A stretch of DNA of 64,000 nucleotides. Source: Hansfordia pulvinata (Eukaryota; Ascomycota; Sordariomycetes; Xylariales). A model generated the notes under the pieces. It was given only the letters and a program-made list of their open reading frames with translations. It had not been told where the DNA came from and did no database searches. Position 1 is the first letter of the stretch, and every line of letters begins with the position of its first letter. The stretch is from NCBI GenBank assembly GCA_006538405.1, contig BJKQ01000012.1, positions 841,001-905,000 of the forward strand. The letters run 5' to 3'. Shown one piece after another: positions 21,858 to 35,415 of the stretch. Position numbers and translations under genes: made by a program.

Positions 21858-24800
21858 CTACTCGCCATAGACTCGTCTGGCCGTTTCTGTACTCCTGATG
21901 CTGGTCTGTGTGTCTCGCCTCTTGGGTTCCGGAGGCAGCACGCGCGCGTAAGCGCCGGTTTCCTGTTCCGCAGCCAACGCCTTCTTCTTTCTCGACTTTG
22001 CCATAACCAGACCCTCGTCACTGTCACTGTCTTCTTCTTCCACTCGATGAGGCGGGGAGAAAGACGATGACATGCCGTGGTGTGGATTTGTCACCAAGTA
22101 TGTATGCGAATTCAGAGCCTCGAGAGGGAAACCATTGGCAGGCTCTTTGAGGAGCGCCGGAGGAGTGAGAGAATCGGTGGTGTCAATTAGGGGTCGTCTG
22201 TTGACAGAACCGGGCTGGACGAGAAAGTCACCTTCCGGGTCTGATATCGAACTCGCGCCGCTCAGAAGTGCGGGCAGCGAGTGGTCTGAGCAGTGAGGCT
22301 GCGTCGATCCTATCCCTTCGTCAGGGTTCGATAGGTTGACAGGGCTCGTCACCACGCTTGGACTCGTCAAAGGCGTGTTGAAGTTGGCCGGAGACGCCGA
22401 ATCCGATGTCGCCGTGGTTTCCAGAGTATCTCCTCGGGATGGAGGTGACTCCTTTGTTTCGGTAAATTCCCGGGCTGGGGAGTCCGGACAGGGCACGGAC
22501 TCAGGATTTGGGCGGGCACAGGATGCAGCGAGCTGCGAACGCTTACTGTGCTCCTCCTCTTCGCGCTGTTGACGCCGAAGCAGCTGTGCCTGAGCCCGGG
22601 AAAAGGATTCCGGCGTGGAGGACTTGTACGCCCGCACGGGAATTTCCAGATTGAGAATGCGATGAGACGTGTTTGGCCTTTGGTCGAGCTGAACCGGAGC
22701 TGGGCACTTTTCAAACATGCTTGGATCCGAGTTGGGCAGGCCATGTTGATAGCCCCGCACAGCGCGAGGAGAAAATATTTGTGGCGATGGTGGCGACGAA
22801 TGGTCCGCCAGAGCAGAAAAGGAGCTTTTGATGGAAAGAGACTGTCTGGTTGAGGAGCCCATGTCCATCGTGCCCGGGGCAACAGCCTCGCTGACGGACA
22901 CTTTGGCCTCTGCTCGCTTGTCGTCGCTACCGAAAAGAGAACGATCTACCGAGTGAGACCGCGATGGTTCTTCCCGGGACCGGTGATCTCGCGCCTTCCT
23001 GAGCATTGTGCTCGGGTCGTCATCAGGGTCGTTCTCCAGCACCGGCGTCACGGGGGTTGTTTGCGACTCCTTGATTCCCGGAGTCAACGACAGAAACGTG
23101 TTGGTGAGGGATTTTTTGCGGCCGTGACGAGAGCCTCTGGAGGAGAGTGATGTGGATGAGATGGGTCGCGAACTCCGGTCACCGAAGAATCGGGAATCGC
23201 CAGAAGCTCCACTCCCGACGCGCCTCATGTTACCCTCAGTGAGAGAAAGGTCTTGTCGGGAGATGTTGCGGTCGTCTTCGTATATCGACGAGGTTTGTGG
23301 TGAAGCGGTGACACTTTGCGAAAGAGGATGCTCACCTTCGCGGTATGGGTACGGAAAGTAGTCGTCGGGCCTGATGCTCCGCCGGCGCCCATCGCGGCCG
23401 GGCCCGGCCGAGGAAGGATTGCTGGAACCCTCCCCGGCCGAACTGTTGCCGCTGCTGGGAGCACGCCGCCTCGAGCTTTCGGTCCTGTCGGATCGCGTGT
23501 GCGTGTGCATGACCCGGCCCAGGGTTTTCTTCACAACTGACCGTGCCCTTTCCAACAGCGTCAAGGGGACCACTGCATGCTTCACCTCCCTCTCGTCAAC
23601 CTGAATTTTGCGACCAGCGGTCAGGCGCGACGGGTCTGTGTCGTCCAACCAAGCTAGAAGATCCGGAATGCCCTCTGCCACGAAAGGATGTCGTTTCACG
23701 TCACGGAGACGGATCCGTCGATCGGGGTTCTTTTGCAGCATCTTGCGAAGGAGGTCCTCGAGCGTGTCGTCGATTTCCTCGTACTCCAGAGCATCGTCCC
23801 TGCGGTGGATGCTGTCGGCGGCTGGACCGCCGGGAATCGACTCTCCCGAGATCCGCGGGTCAACCGGCTTCAGGCGTCGCTTGGGGATGTGAACGTCCTC
23901 CTTGGCTATCTTCTGGAACATCTGGAACTCGTCCTCGGCCATGAACGGGATACGAGCAAAGATCAAACAGTAAAGCGTCACTCCCAAAGACCACACGTCG
24001 ATTTGCTCCGACACCTTGGGCTGGAACTGTTCGATATCGGTGTAGCAGAGTTCAGGGGCGAAGAAGGCGGGCGTGCCGACGGTCTTGGCCAGCTCGAGGT
24101 CGTTGTCAAAGTCGTGCGCCTCGGACTCAGATACCATGTCATCAAGCTCGCCTTCTCGGATGGGCCGCCCAAAGTAGGAGACGCCAAAGTCGGATATTTT
24201 CACCCGATGATCCTTAGTCCACAGCAGGTTGGCTGGTTTGATATCACGGTGCACAACTCCTTCGTAGTGCAGATACTCGAGACCCAGAACGGTATCGCGA
24301 AATGTGGCGCGCGCGTCCTCGATGGTGAAGCAAGGAACGTATGAGTAGTCGTCGGCAAAGGGATCGAGGGATTGCGCGTTGTAGTCCACCGAGGACATGT
24401 GTGATATGATAGAGTCAGCCACACTGGGCGTTCTCTCTCGCCTTACAGGGTCAGGTGGCCCATAGTCGTGAATGGCGGTGTTCAGAGCACTAGATGACCC
24501 GGGCTGGGAGTGGACAGGAGCCTCAGCGCCGGGCGTCTCATTCTCGTCAATGTCAGATATGTCGATGGATGTAGAGTCGTGCTCCAACGGTAGCGGCGTA
24601 TTGGTACGCGTGGCGGAGTGAAGGGATTCTCGGCGAGAAGGGGCGCGGGATGGCGTGCGGGAAGGCGCTCTTGACGTTGCCCTCGAGCCAGCGTAGGAAT
24701 AGGCTCTCTCGAAGTAATCGTCGCTGAATTCGAAATGATCCGAGTCTCTGCCAAGCGATCGGGCCAGCTCGCTACCCTCGTCAATGGCGGCCCCATTCTC

Positions 24801-25717
24801 GATGCTCCAATAGTCGACTGGCCCCTGCTGGGATTGTTGCATCTTGGCTCTCTTGAGGTCCTTCAAGGCCTGGCGCCTTTCAAGCATCAAATAATACTGC
24901 TCTTCTTCTTCGGTGGTGGTCTCGCCGCGAACTTCTTTCTCCACCCTTCTTCGCTCGATCGCGCAAATGGTGGGCAGGCCCTTCCGGCGCCACACGATCT
25001 CACCCAGTTCAACATGTTCCAGCACCATGTAGATTTTCTTGAGTTCTGGGTCGTCGATGATTTCGAGAAGTCCTACGACATTGGGATGGCGAATCTTTTT
25101 GAGAATGGCAATCTCCTTCTTGGTCTTGTCTTCGGGAGACGCGGTGACCTTACCCAGGCGACGCTTCTTCGAGAAGCGGGGGATGATCTTGATGGCAACG
25201 AAGCTGTTGTTTTCTAGATTGCGGGCGAGCTTGACCTTGCCGTGCACGCCACGGCCTATCTCTTCAATGACCTCATAATGGTTGATGAGTTTCCGGCCGG
25301 ATTCCGTGTCGAGGTCGATCAATGCTTTGTTCGTCCTGGGCAGAGTTAGCAGTCATTAACGCGTTACACGTGCGCAGGTTGAGGGCTCGGGCAGGCGTGT
25401 CGAGGGAAGGGGCCTAATCCAGACGGAAGGCTCTTGGATGACTGAGCTACTGTCGATACTCACTCTCTGACTTGGCGATTTTGCATTTGCAATGGATGCA
25501 AATAGGGACTGCTCGGAAAGGCGGCGGGGCTTGTGGCATCGGATGACGGAATCGGCAGGGCCGTATTTGGTCTCTGATGGAAAGAGGGACTGAACAAGCC
25601 GGAAGAGGACACAGGCGTGCTATTGGCGGTGCGGTGTTGAGGGAAAGCCTGCGAGTAGGGAGGGAGATCGGTAGAGAGGTGAGGGTGGTGCAGAGGATGT
25701 TGGTTCGAGGACGCCAT
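21858..25717 (-). CDS. SAK1/CaMKK-type serine/threonine protein kinase
   Basis: Predicted upstream kinase of the Snf1/AMPK pathway (SAK1, TOS3, ELM1, fission-yeast Ssp1 family). Exon 1, 25717-25464, encodes 84 residues plus two bases starting MASSNQHPLHHPHL. A 128-nt intron (GTGAGT...CCCAG, branch TGCTAAC) joins in phase 2 to exon 2, 25335-21858, for 1243 residues in all. Kinase motifs in order: glycine loop GRGVHGKV at 112-119, AIKII with Lys134, HRDIKPANLL at 447-456, DFG at 467-469, the activation-loop Thr in KTVGTPAFFAPEL at about 506, and APE at 511-513. A hydrophilic insertion of about 200 residues, with SRAPSR-type repeats, separates the hinge (LEHVE) from the helix before HRD. The C-terminal 600 residues are Ser/Pro-rich and disordered-looking, a likely regulatory tail. 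The start is supported by splice consensus. The exact paralogue is not assignable here. Confidence 0.93.
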
Positions 25718-27014
25718 GGTTGCTGGCGATTCGAACTTGGCCGGGAGTAGAAGTAGGGGGCTGAGCGATCAGAGCAGCAGGCATGCTGGCCAGGGAATGC
25801 GCATAAGCATGTCGTCGTGGCTTGCAGCACGGGCGTCGAAGCAAGCCGAGGATGCGGGTGATGGCGAAGCGGGGCGAGATGTAAGATACGCGGAGGTGGC
25901 TTTATGGAAGCATGGCGTCGAGAGGTGACCTGCCAGTAAGCCCTGGGGATTACCTCTGGCAGCGAAGGCGGAAAGTGCCGAGATGGTTCGAGAGAACAGG
26001 AGACGTTGTCGGGGAGCGCGCGATGGGCCGCGTGACCGAGGTCGAGGCGGCGTGAGGAGGGGCGGGATGCGGGAGCGGGTTCTTGGACGCAGCAAAGCAA
26101 GCAGCGGACGGGGATGTCTGGCAGGGACAGGGCGGGTCGCGCCTACGAGTTCGAGGGGTGACCGCGCGGGAGTTTGGCCGGCAGAATTAACAAGGCGTGT
26201 GTGTCGTCGCCCGGTCGATCTTTGGGTTGTGGTCCGTCGGTTGGTGTTCCTGGCTCGTTCCTGCAGGTTCCTGAGCGTGCAGCGGCAGGTGGTGTGCGGT
26301 CGGCTGCTTGTGTGTGGGCGACCGTCAGGTTACGTGGCTGCAGAGTGGGTAGGTATAGGGGTTGAAGAGGTTTAATCGCAGTGATGGCGAGGTCCGTAGG
26401 CGGCGGCAGCAGGACAAGAGCGGCGGGAGAGCGGCGGGAGAGTGACGGCGGCAGGACTTCGAACAGTCGGAACTGAGGTCTTGAAGGTAAAATGGACAGT
26501 TCAGACTAGAGCCAACCTTGCAGAGCGGACTATGGGTCGATCGGGTTTGGATTGGAGTGGGCGGCTGTCGGTGGTTCGACTGGTGAGGGGGAAAAGACAA
26601 AAAGGAGGAAAAGTGGTGGTATTATTTCAGAGCAGATGACGGCGGCGGCGGTGGTGATGGCGGACGGGCGTGAAGGGCTCGCACCGTCGAGCGAGGATGG
26701 AGGGGGGGGGGGGGTTTGGTACTTCGGTACGTCAGGCTGGGTTGTCGCCAGGTGCAATGTATGAGTACCTATGTACTCGTAGATATGCAGGTGCAGGTGC
26801 AGGTGGGCTCCAAGGGTTGGGTGCGGATACCTCTTCCACCAGCAATTGTGAGCGGGCCCTCGTGAGTATCCGTAAAAGGTACTTGCAGACTGGGTGCCCG
26901 CCAGCGGGCCCCGCCAGCAGCGCAAAGGCCGAGTATTCATGTACGGGTACCTACCTACTCGTACCGGGTCCTGATATCTGCCCGCATGTCGGCAGGTCCG
27001 GCACAGCAAAGTAT

Positions 27015-27028
27015 AGGTACGAGTACCT
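27015..27028. repeat. Inverted motif AGGTAC-GA-GTACCT
   Basis: Six-base arms with a two-base centre, reading AGGTACGAGTACCT, followed by ACG. It is one of the clearest hairpin-capable copies of the dispersed family. Confidence 0.85.
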
Positions 27029-28162
27029 ACGTGACGGAAGCCCACCATTTGCGATTCTCGTACGACTTTGGGTGTCCCCACGAGTACGAGTAGCTTGCTG
27101 TTGGTGCAGAACGTGAGAACCCACTTCCCTCGCCCGCTCGGGTGCGTCTCGCACGAGTGGCTCACTCCGGCTGGGGTTCTCGCACTCTCGAGGGTCTACG
27201 AGCAAGGTCACGATGTCTGCGCCATTGGCGCTCTCCGTAGAGGCAATGTAGTGAGATGCACTGGATGTGCCGCCGACTTGGACGCCCTCCAGGGCTACTT
27301 GTACGAGTATTTGCCTCGATTGTTGGTCACCGTGCGCATATCTCGTTGGTGACGTATTTGGGTTGGCTCATATACCGACAAGACGGCAAGCAGGTAATCA
27401 ATGATCTGAGTAATAAGGTATCCAGAAGAGAGGCCGAACGTCTAGTTCCTAATCTTGCTCATCTCGACATCTCATCTTGAGTTCCGTCGGGATTCCCAAA
27501 GTCAAGATGCGCCGAGAGCCAAGAACGCCCATCTTTTTTACATGGGCATCACGACGGCCCTAGTTATTGCGGCGGACTTTCGACCATGTGCCTGCTTGAA
27601 CAACACAAGCCCTTGCAAGCTCCTCGGCTGGAGTCCATGGACGGAAACCTGGAAGCTTGGCGATTGGTCCTTTTCGCTCTGGTCCTGATTGCCCACACGA
27701 GAATTTGACTGATGATGCGCGAGCACCTCCAGCTGCCCTCTGGAACGCTTCTTGGCCGATTGAGCCTGTGCACCCTTTGGATGATGTCTGGCGCGCCGCC
27801 GCTGGACGTACTCGTACGGCAGCCCCTCGATTTGCGCCCTCGACGGCTCCGCGCTCAGCGCCCACCAAAACCAAGCCGACTCAGGCCTGGGCAGTTATCC
27901 GTAGTCCGAGTCTCGAGCAGGGGATGTGGCGGATAAGCGTTCCAGCTACCGAGAGTCATACCAATGAGCAGCCCATCTGTAGGTACGGGTACTTGGCCCT
28001 AGACCCGAGCTAGCGCAGGCTGGCAGCGAGTGGGCATCGGTTCGCTGGGCCTGCATGAGCTGCGCTGAACCCACCTTCCACGGAGTAGGGAAGCGTGGAA
28101 GCCTAAATTAGCCCTCCTCCACTCCCACTTGCAAATGTCGCATCCGCTAGCCTGCCACGTCC

Positions 28163-28186
28163 GGTACTCGTCCGCTTACGAGTACC
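28163..28186. repeat. Hairpin with perfect 9-bp arms
   Basis: GGTACTCGT is followed six bases later by ACGAGTACC, its exact reverse complement. This is the longest perfect-arm copy of the dispersed motif that I located. Confidence 0.9.
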
Positions 28187-29837
28187 TGCTGCCGAATGTA
28201 GCTCGGGGCATGAAGTCGGACGCCCACTGCGAGGACGGATGGCATGGCCGCCTCCGTGCAATACCTCGCCCAATGTACCTCTACACCCTAGAAATGGTAG
28301 AGGTACTCGTGGGAGGCACCTTCAGCAGGCGCACCCACCATGATGACATTGTCCCTCCGTCAGGTTCCTCTGGATGGCATGACACGCTCTGCACCTTCGC
28401 CGCCACCTCGTCTTCTCCATCGCCAGTCTGCCCCTCCGACCTCAACCATCGCCCTTCTGCATGCTACAGTGCTGGCTGCCAACAGTCAGTCATCTGCCTG
28501 CATCGCCATCTGCCTTGCGCCATCTGCCTTGTTCCTGCAACCCGTACTCGCCGGCGCCGACAAACATGTGCTCGCATCCCTGCTCCGCTGCCGACGCCCA
28601 GGGCTTGGGTTCGAGTTCGGGCTCGATTGGGTTCAGTGGCGTGCCTCCTCAGGCCAGGCCGCCTTGATTGGCTGGTCCGCCAGGGAAGTATGCATTCGAC
28701 GCCCCAGAGACGTCGCCCGACCCGGCCAAGCCCAGGATTCGTTCTCGTCTGCCCACAAGTCCACCCATCGCCATCACCGATCCGCGCTTTTGGTTGAGAT
28801 GGTGTCGATGGCCGCAGGGGAAGCTGGAGGAAGAGCCGTTATTACCGCCATACGTCAGTCCCACTGACGAACCCGCCGTCGCTGCCCAGGAATCCGCCCA
28901 GGACAGGAGGGCACCGTGGCACGAGTACGAGTATGCCCGGCACCCGGCTCACTCTCGCACGAGTAACGCTAGATGAGTTGCGGGTACTCATGTTCAAGAT
29001 TGCGGGTATCTGTTACTCCGCAGGCTCTTGCGCTCGCTCGCGCTGGGCGCGGCTCTCTTCGTTCGCATCGTTTTTGCCGAGATTCAGGGCTTGCTGGGAC
29101 TGCCGAGCCCATCTCGAAGGTGCTAAGGAAGCAAGCGGCTGCCCACCTAGACGCCCCTCTTCGGATCGGGCTACCGTTGGACGCAGCTCGTACGTTCCGG
29201 TGCTGGCTCTACAGACGGATCGACGCTTGGTTGCGGAGAAGGGTTATTTCGATTAATTGCGACCGCTTCGCGCAGGACTGCCAGCGTTGCCCTGCATCAG
29301 GCCAGCCACGATGGCTCGCGTACTCGCACATCCAACAGGGCCGGCGGGGCAGATGAGAACCACATGGCCCTCCCCCTCTTCTTCTCCCCTTTCAGTGCTG
29401 CCTTACGAGCATCGACTACCTGGCCTGCTTCCACGAGATCGCTGGACCCCTGCCAGCCCACACTCGTTCGGCATCGCTAAAAGCCCCTGTCGGCAAGCCA
29501 GCATCCTAATAACATCCATCCTTTTTGCCCGCCAACGGCCGGGCGGCTCCAAATATGGTGCGTGCCCGCCTACGAATACGTGACGTACTCTTTTCCGCGA
29601 GCACTCCGTTCTCGTACGATCGATCCCCTGGCCATGTCACCCTACAACAGGAAGTGGTCCTTACGTGAGGAGAAGCAAGAAGATTCCCCTCACCACCACC
29701 AGGATTCGCTTAATCATCAAGGCCGTTGTGGAAAGGTTTCTCTGTTCTCGCCCCACCGACCGCGGGGTGTTGCGATCTACTCGCCCTCACTCTGGCTGCC
29801 ACTTGAATACAATTAGGAGCACTCGGGAGCCACTCAT

Positions 29838-29849
29838 ACGAGTACTCGT
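29838..29849. repeat. Perfect 12-bp palindrome ACGAGTACTCGT
   Basis: Self-complementary. The same 12-mer occurs at 33111-33122, about 3.3 kb away, with different flanks. Confidence 0.9.
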
Positions 29850-32800
29850 TTCTTTTCTGCGACTCGCTTGCGCCTCGATATACTGATCCGACCTCGGACC
29901 TGCGAAGTGGTGCCAAGCTGTTCTATTCATCGCGCGACCCGCCACGCCAACGAGACTTGGCCACCGGCGGGTCTCAGCGCCCGCTCTTCGGTTTTCTCGC
30001 TGTCCTGCATGCCAACCGTCCAACGCGTGCACCTGACAAGTCACGGCTACCACAGCCCACTGTGCACTGTCCCTGAACAGCGGTGCCGGTCCTCGCTGGG
30101 AAGCCTTTTCCTTATCCAGACCCCGCTGGCCTGTGCGGTGTCTCGCGAGGCAGCAACCGATATCGCATATCGCGTAATGATTTCATCTTCAAAATCTGTC
30201 ATATAGATTCATGGCCCTTCTCAAGGCGGTCTTGCGAACATCCACAGGCAAGGCTCACCTCCGTCCACGGAACTGCAGGCAGCCAAGACACTTGACACCG
30301 CAAATACCAAGGGCACCCGTCTGTGGTGACGACGACGCTTGCAGGCGGGCGTACCGAAAGCTCTTCCCAGTCATCGACACTTGCGTATACGTTTAGCGGG
30401 ACGCCCCAGCGACACGATTTCCCCCACAGGTCGGACGAGCGCCCACGTAGTACAAGCACAAGCATTCGCGCCTCCAAGGAGTACTTTGAGGCTTGTCCAT
30501 TCATCGAATGACAGGCAATATCTACGGACCGGACGGCAGGCCATGGGGTCCTTGTACACGTACTCAAGTTCAGCCTTCTCATCCTCCTCACTCCTCGATA
30601 TAATGGTCTACATTTTCATGCACCCCATCAGCCACATTACTAAGAGCCAGTATCTCCCTATCCCCGTTGCCCTTGTTGCCCTTGGTCGCCGCACCAATAA
30701 TGGAAACAAATCATGTGCGTCAAGTCGCGAAACAGATGAGGTTACGCGACTATACGCGACTATGGAAACGGGAATGTGCCACTTGGTGCACGGGAGCCCC
30801 GACTCGCAGAAAAGACATTCAAAGACTGAGTCCTCCGTGCATGACTTGAAGCGGGCTTGGACCTGACGGTAGATTGGCGATGATGACGATGACAATCAAG
30901 AGGGCTCCTGAGGGACGTTGTGCTCTCCTTAGCAGCAGAGGCCCTCGAGCAAGGGTCATCCAGCTCCTGACTTGATCAATCAAGACATGAAGACCTCTTA
31001 CTGCACGACTCGGTCCAACCCAGTACAGCGGGCCAGTCCGGAACGGGCGTGGTGGCTGGCCTGGCCCTGGCCCTTGTCTTTCGCCCACCTTCCGGGGAGA
31101 GGTCGCGATGCTGTCCGACGTCTCACCAGCCAACAGCCCGGAGGAGACAGATCAGTGGCGGCGAGCGTTGCGACCCACGGCCGACTACGCATACGAGTAC
31201 ACTACTCGACCAGCAGTCGTGGTGGCTCGTACGCGCTTGCACTGCGAGAGCCCTCCTCTCCTCTCAGGCGGGCTTCTAATTCGCCGGCAATTCAAGGCTG
31301 CAAGGGTCCGTCGAGGTCTGGCTTACCAAGGGGAGGGTATACCATACCAGTCGCGCGCAAGCGTCCCGCCGCCGTCCAATGAGGGGCCGTTTTCTTGGGA
31401 TCTCTGGCCGCCGTCGCGCGTCTGGTGTCATCCCGACGACGTTTCGATGCTCGCACATGTGCCTCTAGGCACGGAGGGGGGGGGGGCGAGGCCTCCCTTT
31501 CTAGGTCAACCACATGGTTGAAGGAGGGGTCGCCACAGACCCCGGGGGGCGAGAGGAGAGATCGGGCCTGTGCAGCGCCTGCACACGCGCGCTTTCCACT
31601 TTGTGGTTTCTCGGCAGACACAAGAGAACAGGTAGGGAATAATGGCCAGCTTGTGCCCGCGCGGTCCGACTTTTATCATTGACACGGGCCATGGCCCACG
31701 ATTTGCGCTGCCGGGCTGAGATTATTCGGAACTCACTCTGGCCGGGGCGCACGCATCTGCCGGCGGCCGTAGGAGAAGGGACCGACAGACGAGGCATACT
31801 CGTTCGTACGCACAGCACTAAATGCAGTGCTGGCCAAGCGAAAGCGGGATGGTCCGCTATTTGATCACAGCCCCGTGTCGTTCACATCGTCATCATCATC
31901 TATACCATCATTGGATCGGGTCCGAAGGCGCGCTGGATGGTCCTTGAGAGTCAAAGATAGCCCAGGTAGCCGGCCGGCCGTTGGGGTCCTTGAAAGGCGC
32001 CTCCACGTAGCATCGCGAGCTGACGAGGCCGGCAAAGCGAGGATTTGCCGTAAGGGCAGCGGCACCACGAACGCAGGATGCTCCCGATAGCCCCCACGCC
32101 ACCAGGTGAGGTGTTTCACAGAGTATGCCATGCCATGCGAGCAAGCGCGCAGGGATGCCTTTTTTTTTTTTTTGTTCTCTCTCCTTCTTTGCGCCCTTTC
32201 TATCGGCGCTGGGCTGAAATGCCCTGTGAAGGGTCTGTGCTTCCATGGGTAGGTATTCATGGGACTGCCACTACAAAAAATGGTCGGATACGAGCACCGC
32301 GTGGTGGGAGAGGGACGACGTGCCCGAGTCTCTGGGCTGGGTCCGTCCTGGTCGGGTTTTACTTTCCTTTCCCACTTTGTCTCGGCCCTGGCCCGAGGCT
32401 TGACGAGGAGGGAGTGGCGACGTCCGATTCGCATCATGGAGCAGACTCGGCGTCGCTGGCCGGATGCCGCAGGGATGCTGCCTGTCGACGAGCGGCGGGC
32501 ACGTCGAGAGGAGGTCGAATGGTCCGCGGCCCCGTCACGTCACGTCGCTCGCGCACAGAGCGCGGCGCGGCGCGGCGCCGTGTGACATGTACTCGAAACT
32601 GCGGTGCGCTATTGGCAGCCACGTCTGCTAGAGGGACGAGCATGCGGATATATCTCTCAGGTCGTGAAGCCATCCAAGTGCCTACTCGTACATACACGTA
32701 AACTCGTCGTCGCCGTCCGTGTCCGACGGGGTGTTCTCGCTCCACTCGTGCTAGACTGGATTATAGGTGACTCGTAAGCAGGCCGACGAGGCAGTCGGTC

Positions 32801-33110
32801 GAGCAATGAGCTAGGTAAGTTAAGCACTGGTGATGTTCCCAGCCGTGATTGCAAAGAGCGAACATACCCGTCGCGCGTCGGATAGCACACAGACAAGACA
32901 GGTCCAAGCCTCGCCGGGCCCCTGTCCAAACGGGCGGCTTCCTGGCAACGCAACCCATCGTGCGCGGAGGCGGATTCTGGTCCTGTTGAGCGACCCTTCT
33001 TCTTCTTCATTTTCTTCCGTGTCTGTCCCCTTTCCCGGCTGGGCTTTGCATGATGTCCCCAGGGTGTGTGTGCAGAGCGCCGGGGTGCGAGAGTCTCAGT
33101 ACCTCGTAGA

Positions 33111-33122
33111 ACGAGTACTCGT
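33111..33122. repeat. Perfect 12-bp palindrome ACGAGTACTCGT
   Basis: Identical to the copy at 29838. It is preceded by GTACCTCGTAGA and followed by AAGC, so only the core is shared. Confidence 0.9.
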
Positions 33123-33251
33123 AAGCAGGGTGTGGATTCGCGGCTGCCGATTTTCTTCTTCCTCTTCTTCTTTCTTCTTCTTCCTCTTCTTCCGCCGTAT
33201 TATTCTCAAGGGTCCTGGGAAAGTCAAATGCCCTTCTTGGTTTTCTCTTCG

Positions 33252-33264
33252 CCCCCCCCCCCCC
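33252..33264. repeat. C13 homopolymer
   Basis: Thirteen consecutive C in non-coding DNA, just 3' of a TTC-rich tract. Confidence 0.85.
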
Positions 33265-34710
33265 GCCCTCGCTTCCTCTGCTCCTTAGATTCGTCTTGGT
33301 GTGCAGATACCCGCATGGATTGGATGTGTCTGGTGAGTCCCCCGTTAGCTCAGACGGCACGTAGCTGCAGCTGCAGCTGCTGCAGCTGCCAGGCCGCCCT
33401 GGGAGACGCTATCCGGGACGCAGACGGCAGGAGACGGAGGCGGAGAGGGGTCTAGACCGCGCGGCGGAGAGCGAAAAGGGGGGGGGGGCTAAAGGCCGGG
33501 CCAACGTGAACCTGGCACGCCCGGCTGCTAGCGGAGCTGAGGGCATCCGGGGAAGGCAGACGAGGGGGGCCAGCCCAGTCCAGTCGCGCGTTCTAGACGG
33601 GGATAAGCGACGTGGCTGTGGGTGACTCGGGGAAGGGGGGGCGGTGGCATCCACCAGGAACATAGGTAAGGTACTCATATGTGTGGTGTTGAGGGACGGG
33701 GACGGGTATGTAAGTTCGATATGCCGTGGGGAAGCGTGCACGGCGTGACAGGCGGGCATGCAGGCAGGAATTGCTTTTTCTCCTGGCCCCGATCGAGTAC
33801 GCGTAGGGTGCTACGAGTACATGTATTTTATCCCTCGGCTTGGTTCTGTGCCGCCAGCGATATACTCCACCGGGTCGGCTGTGTCTCGTGTGGGCAGAGG
33901 CTAAGCTCTGAATAGCCTCAAGTATACTACCACGCGCCGCGCCGGGGAGCCACGATACGAGTACGCGTACCTCTACTTGCATCCCTTCTGTACTCGTACC
34001 TGTCATCATCATCGGATCATCATCATCATCTTGGGCCGGAGTCGGCCAGCTACTCGTGAGGCCTACGAGTACCTGACCTGCAAGTGCCTCGATTTGCCCA
34101 GAAACGTCGGCAAGGCGTCGTCAAGTGGATACGCCTGAACGGCATCATCAATGTCGGCCGCCTCTCTCTCGATCTCGGTATCCGTGTTGGACGTTGAACG
34201 GGCAATCTGGGTTTCATGACAGAGGCGTACAAGTACTCGATATGTACCCAAGCACCGGTAAGGTAGTGGGGACCATAGGCACGAGTACGGGAATTCCACG
34301 GTACAGCGCGTCCTGTGTAAGTGAGGCACTCGACACCTACCTCACTGTACACCCAGGGACGCCAGGGCACTTCTATTCACGAGGTGCGATACTTCATGCA
34401 CGTAGGTAGGCATCAGGTACATAAGATATTTACCCATGTACTGCGTCTCGGAAGACGACGGGACCTCAGGTAGGTACATTTTCCCAAACCCATACCTATA
34501 TGTACCTTGGGTACCTACAGATACGGACCTGCATGTATCTTCCCCGCTGTCTCCGCTCTCCGCACTCTGCGCCCTCCATTTCGCCCGCCTTCCCCACAGT
34601 CACAGTCACAGTCAGTGAGGGGCCTTGCGTCGCTGCTGTCGCCCACATCGACGAGCACACCCGCCTCGCTGGATCGCTTACGAGGATGGCTGTCTCGCCG
34701 GGGCGCTTGC

Positions 34711-34736
34711 ATCATCATCATCATCATCATCATCAT
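34711..34736. repeat. (CAT)n trinucleotide repeat
   Basis: About nine tandem CAT units. Any long open frame across this point is a repeat artefact (His, Ile or Ser runs). Confidence 0.9.
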
Positions 34737-35390
34737 GGTCATCACCTTGCAGACCCCGCGACGGCTGGCTTATGATCCTGCTGGGCCCCCGTGTCCATCC
34801 AACCAGACCATGCATCCGCTCGCCAGTCTGCCATCAGTCTGCAGTCTGGGTGTCTACAGGACGACGACGACAACGACGACGAAGACGACGACAACGACAG
34901 CTACAGCAGCATCACCATCGCCCAAGCCCATCGCCATCACCGAGCCTCGCCTCCACCCCGCCCATCCTGGCCATCTCCCCCATCCATTTGCATCACCCAC
35001 CCGCCCGTCCACACGCGACGCCGCTTTCACCGCACGGCCCGGGCCCCGGCCTGCGCCCGTCGCTTTCTCTACCTGGCATGTGAAATGCAAGACCACCCAG
35101 CCATGTAACCGCGGCCGCGCACATCCGGGCCATCTATCCAGGGGAACCACCCGCCGGCCTTTGTCTCGTATCCGGCCCTCCCAGTCCTGCCAGAGGCGTC
35201 CTGCTCGCGCGATATTTCCCGCCACCCCGTCCCCACCCACCAGCACCACCACTACTCGTACCAAGACCGACGGCGTTATTTTGCTCAAACCATGGTGCTT
35301 CCCCCAGGCCCTGCCACTACTCGTGCCTAACCACTCGAACGGCACACGGCAAGAAAGCAGGCAGGCGCAAGAGGCAACTCGGGGATCGAC

Positions 35391-35415
35391 ACACACACAC
35401 ACACACACACACACA
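35391..35415. repeat. (AC)n dinucleotide repeat
   Basis: About twelve AC units in non-coding DNA. Similar AC/GT tracts lie near 39770, 40021 and 40230. Confidence 0.9.
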
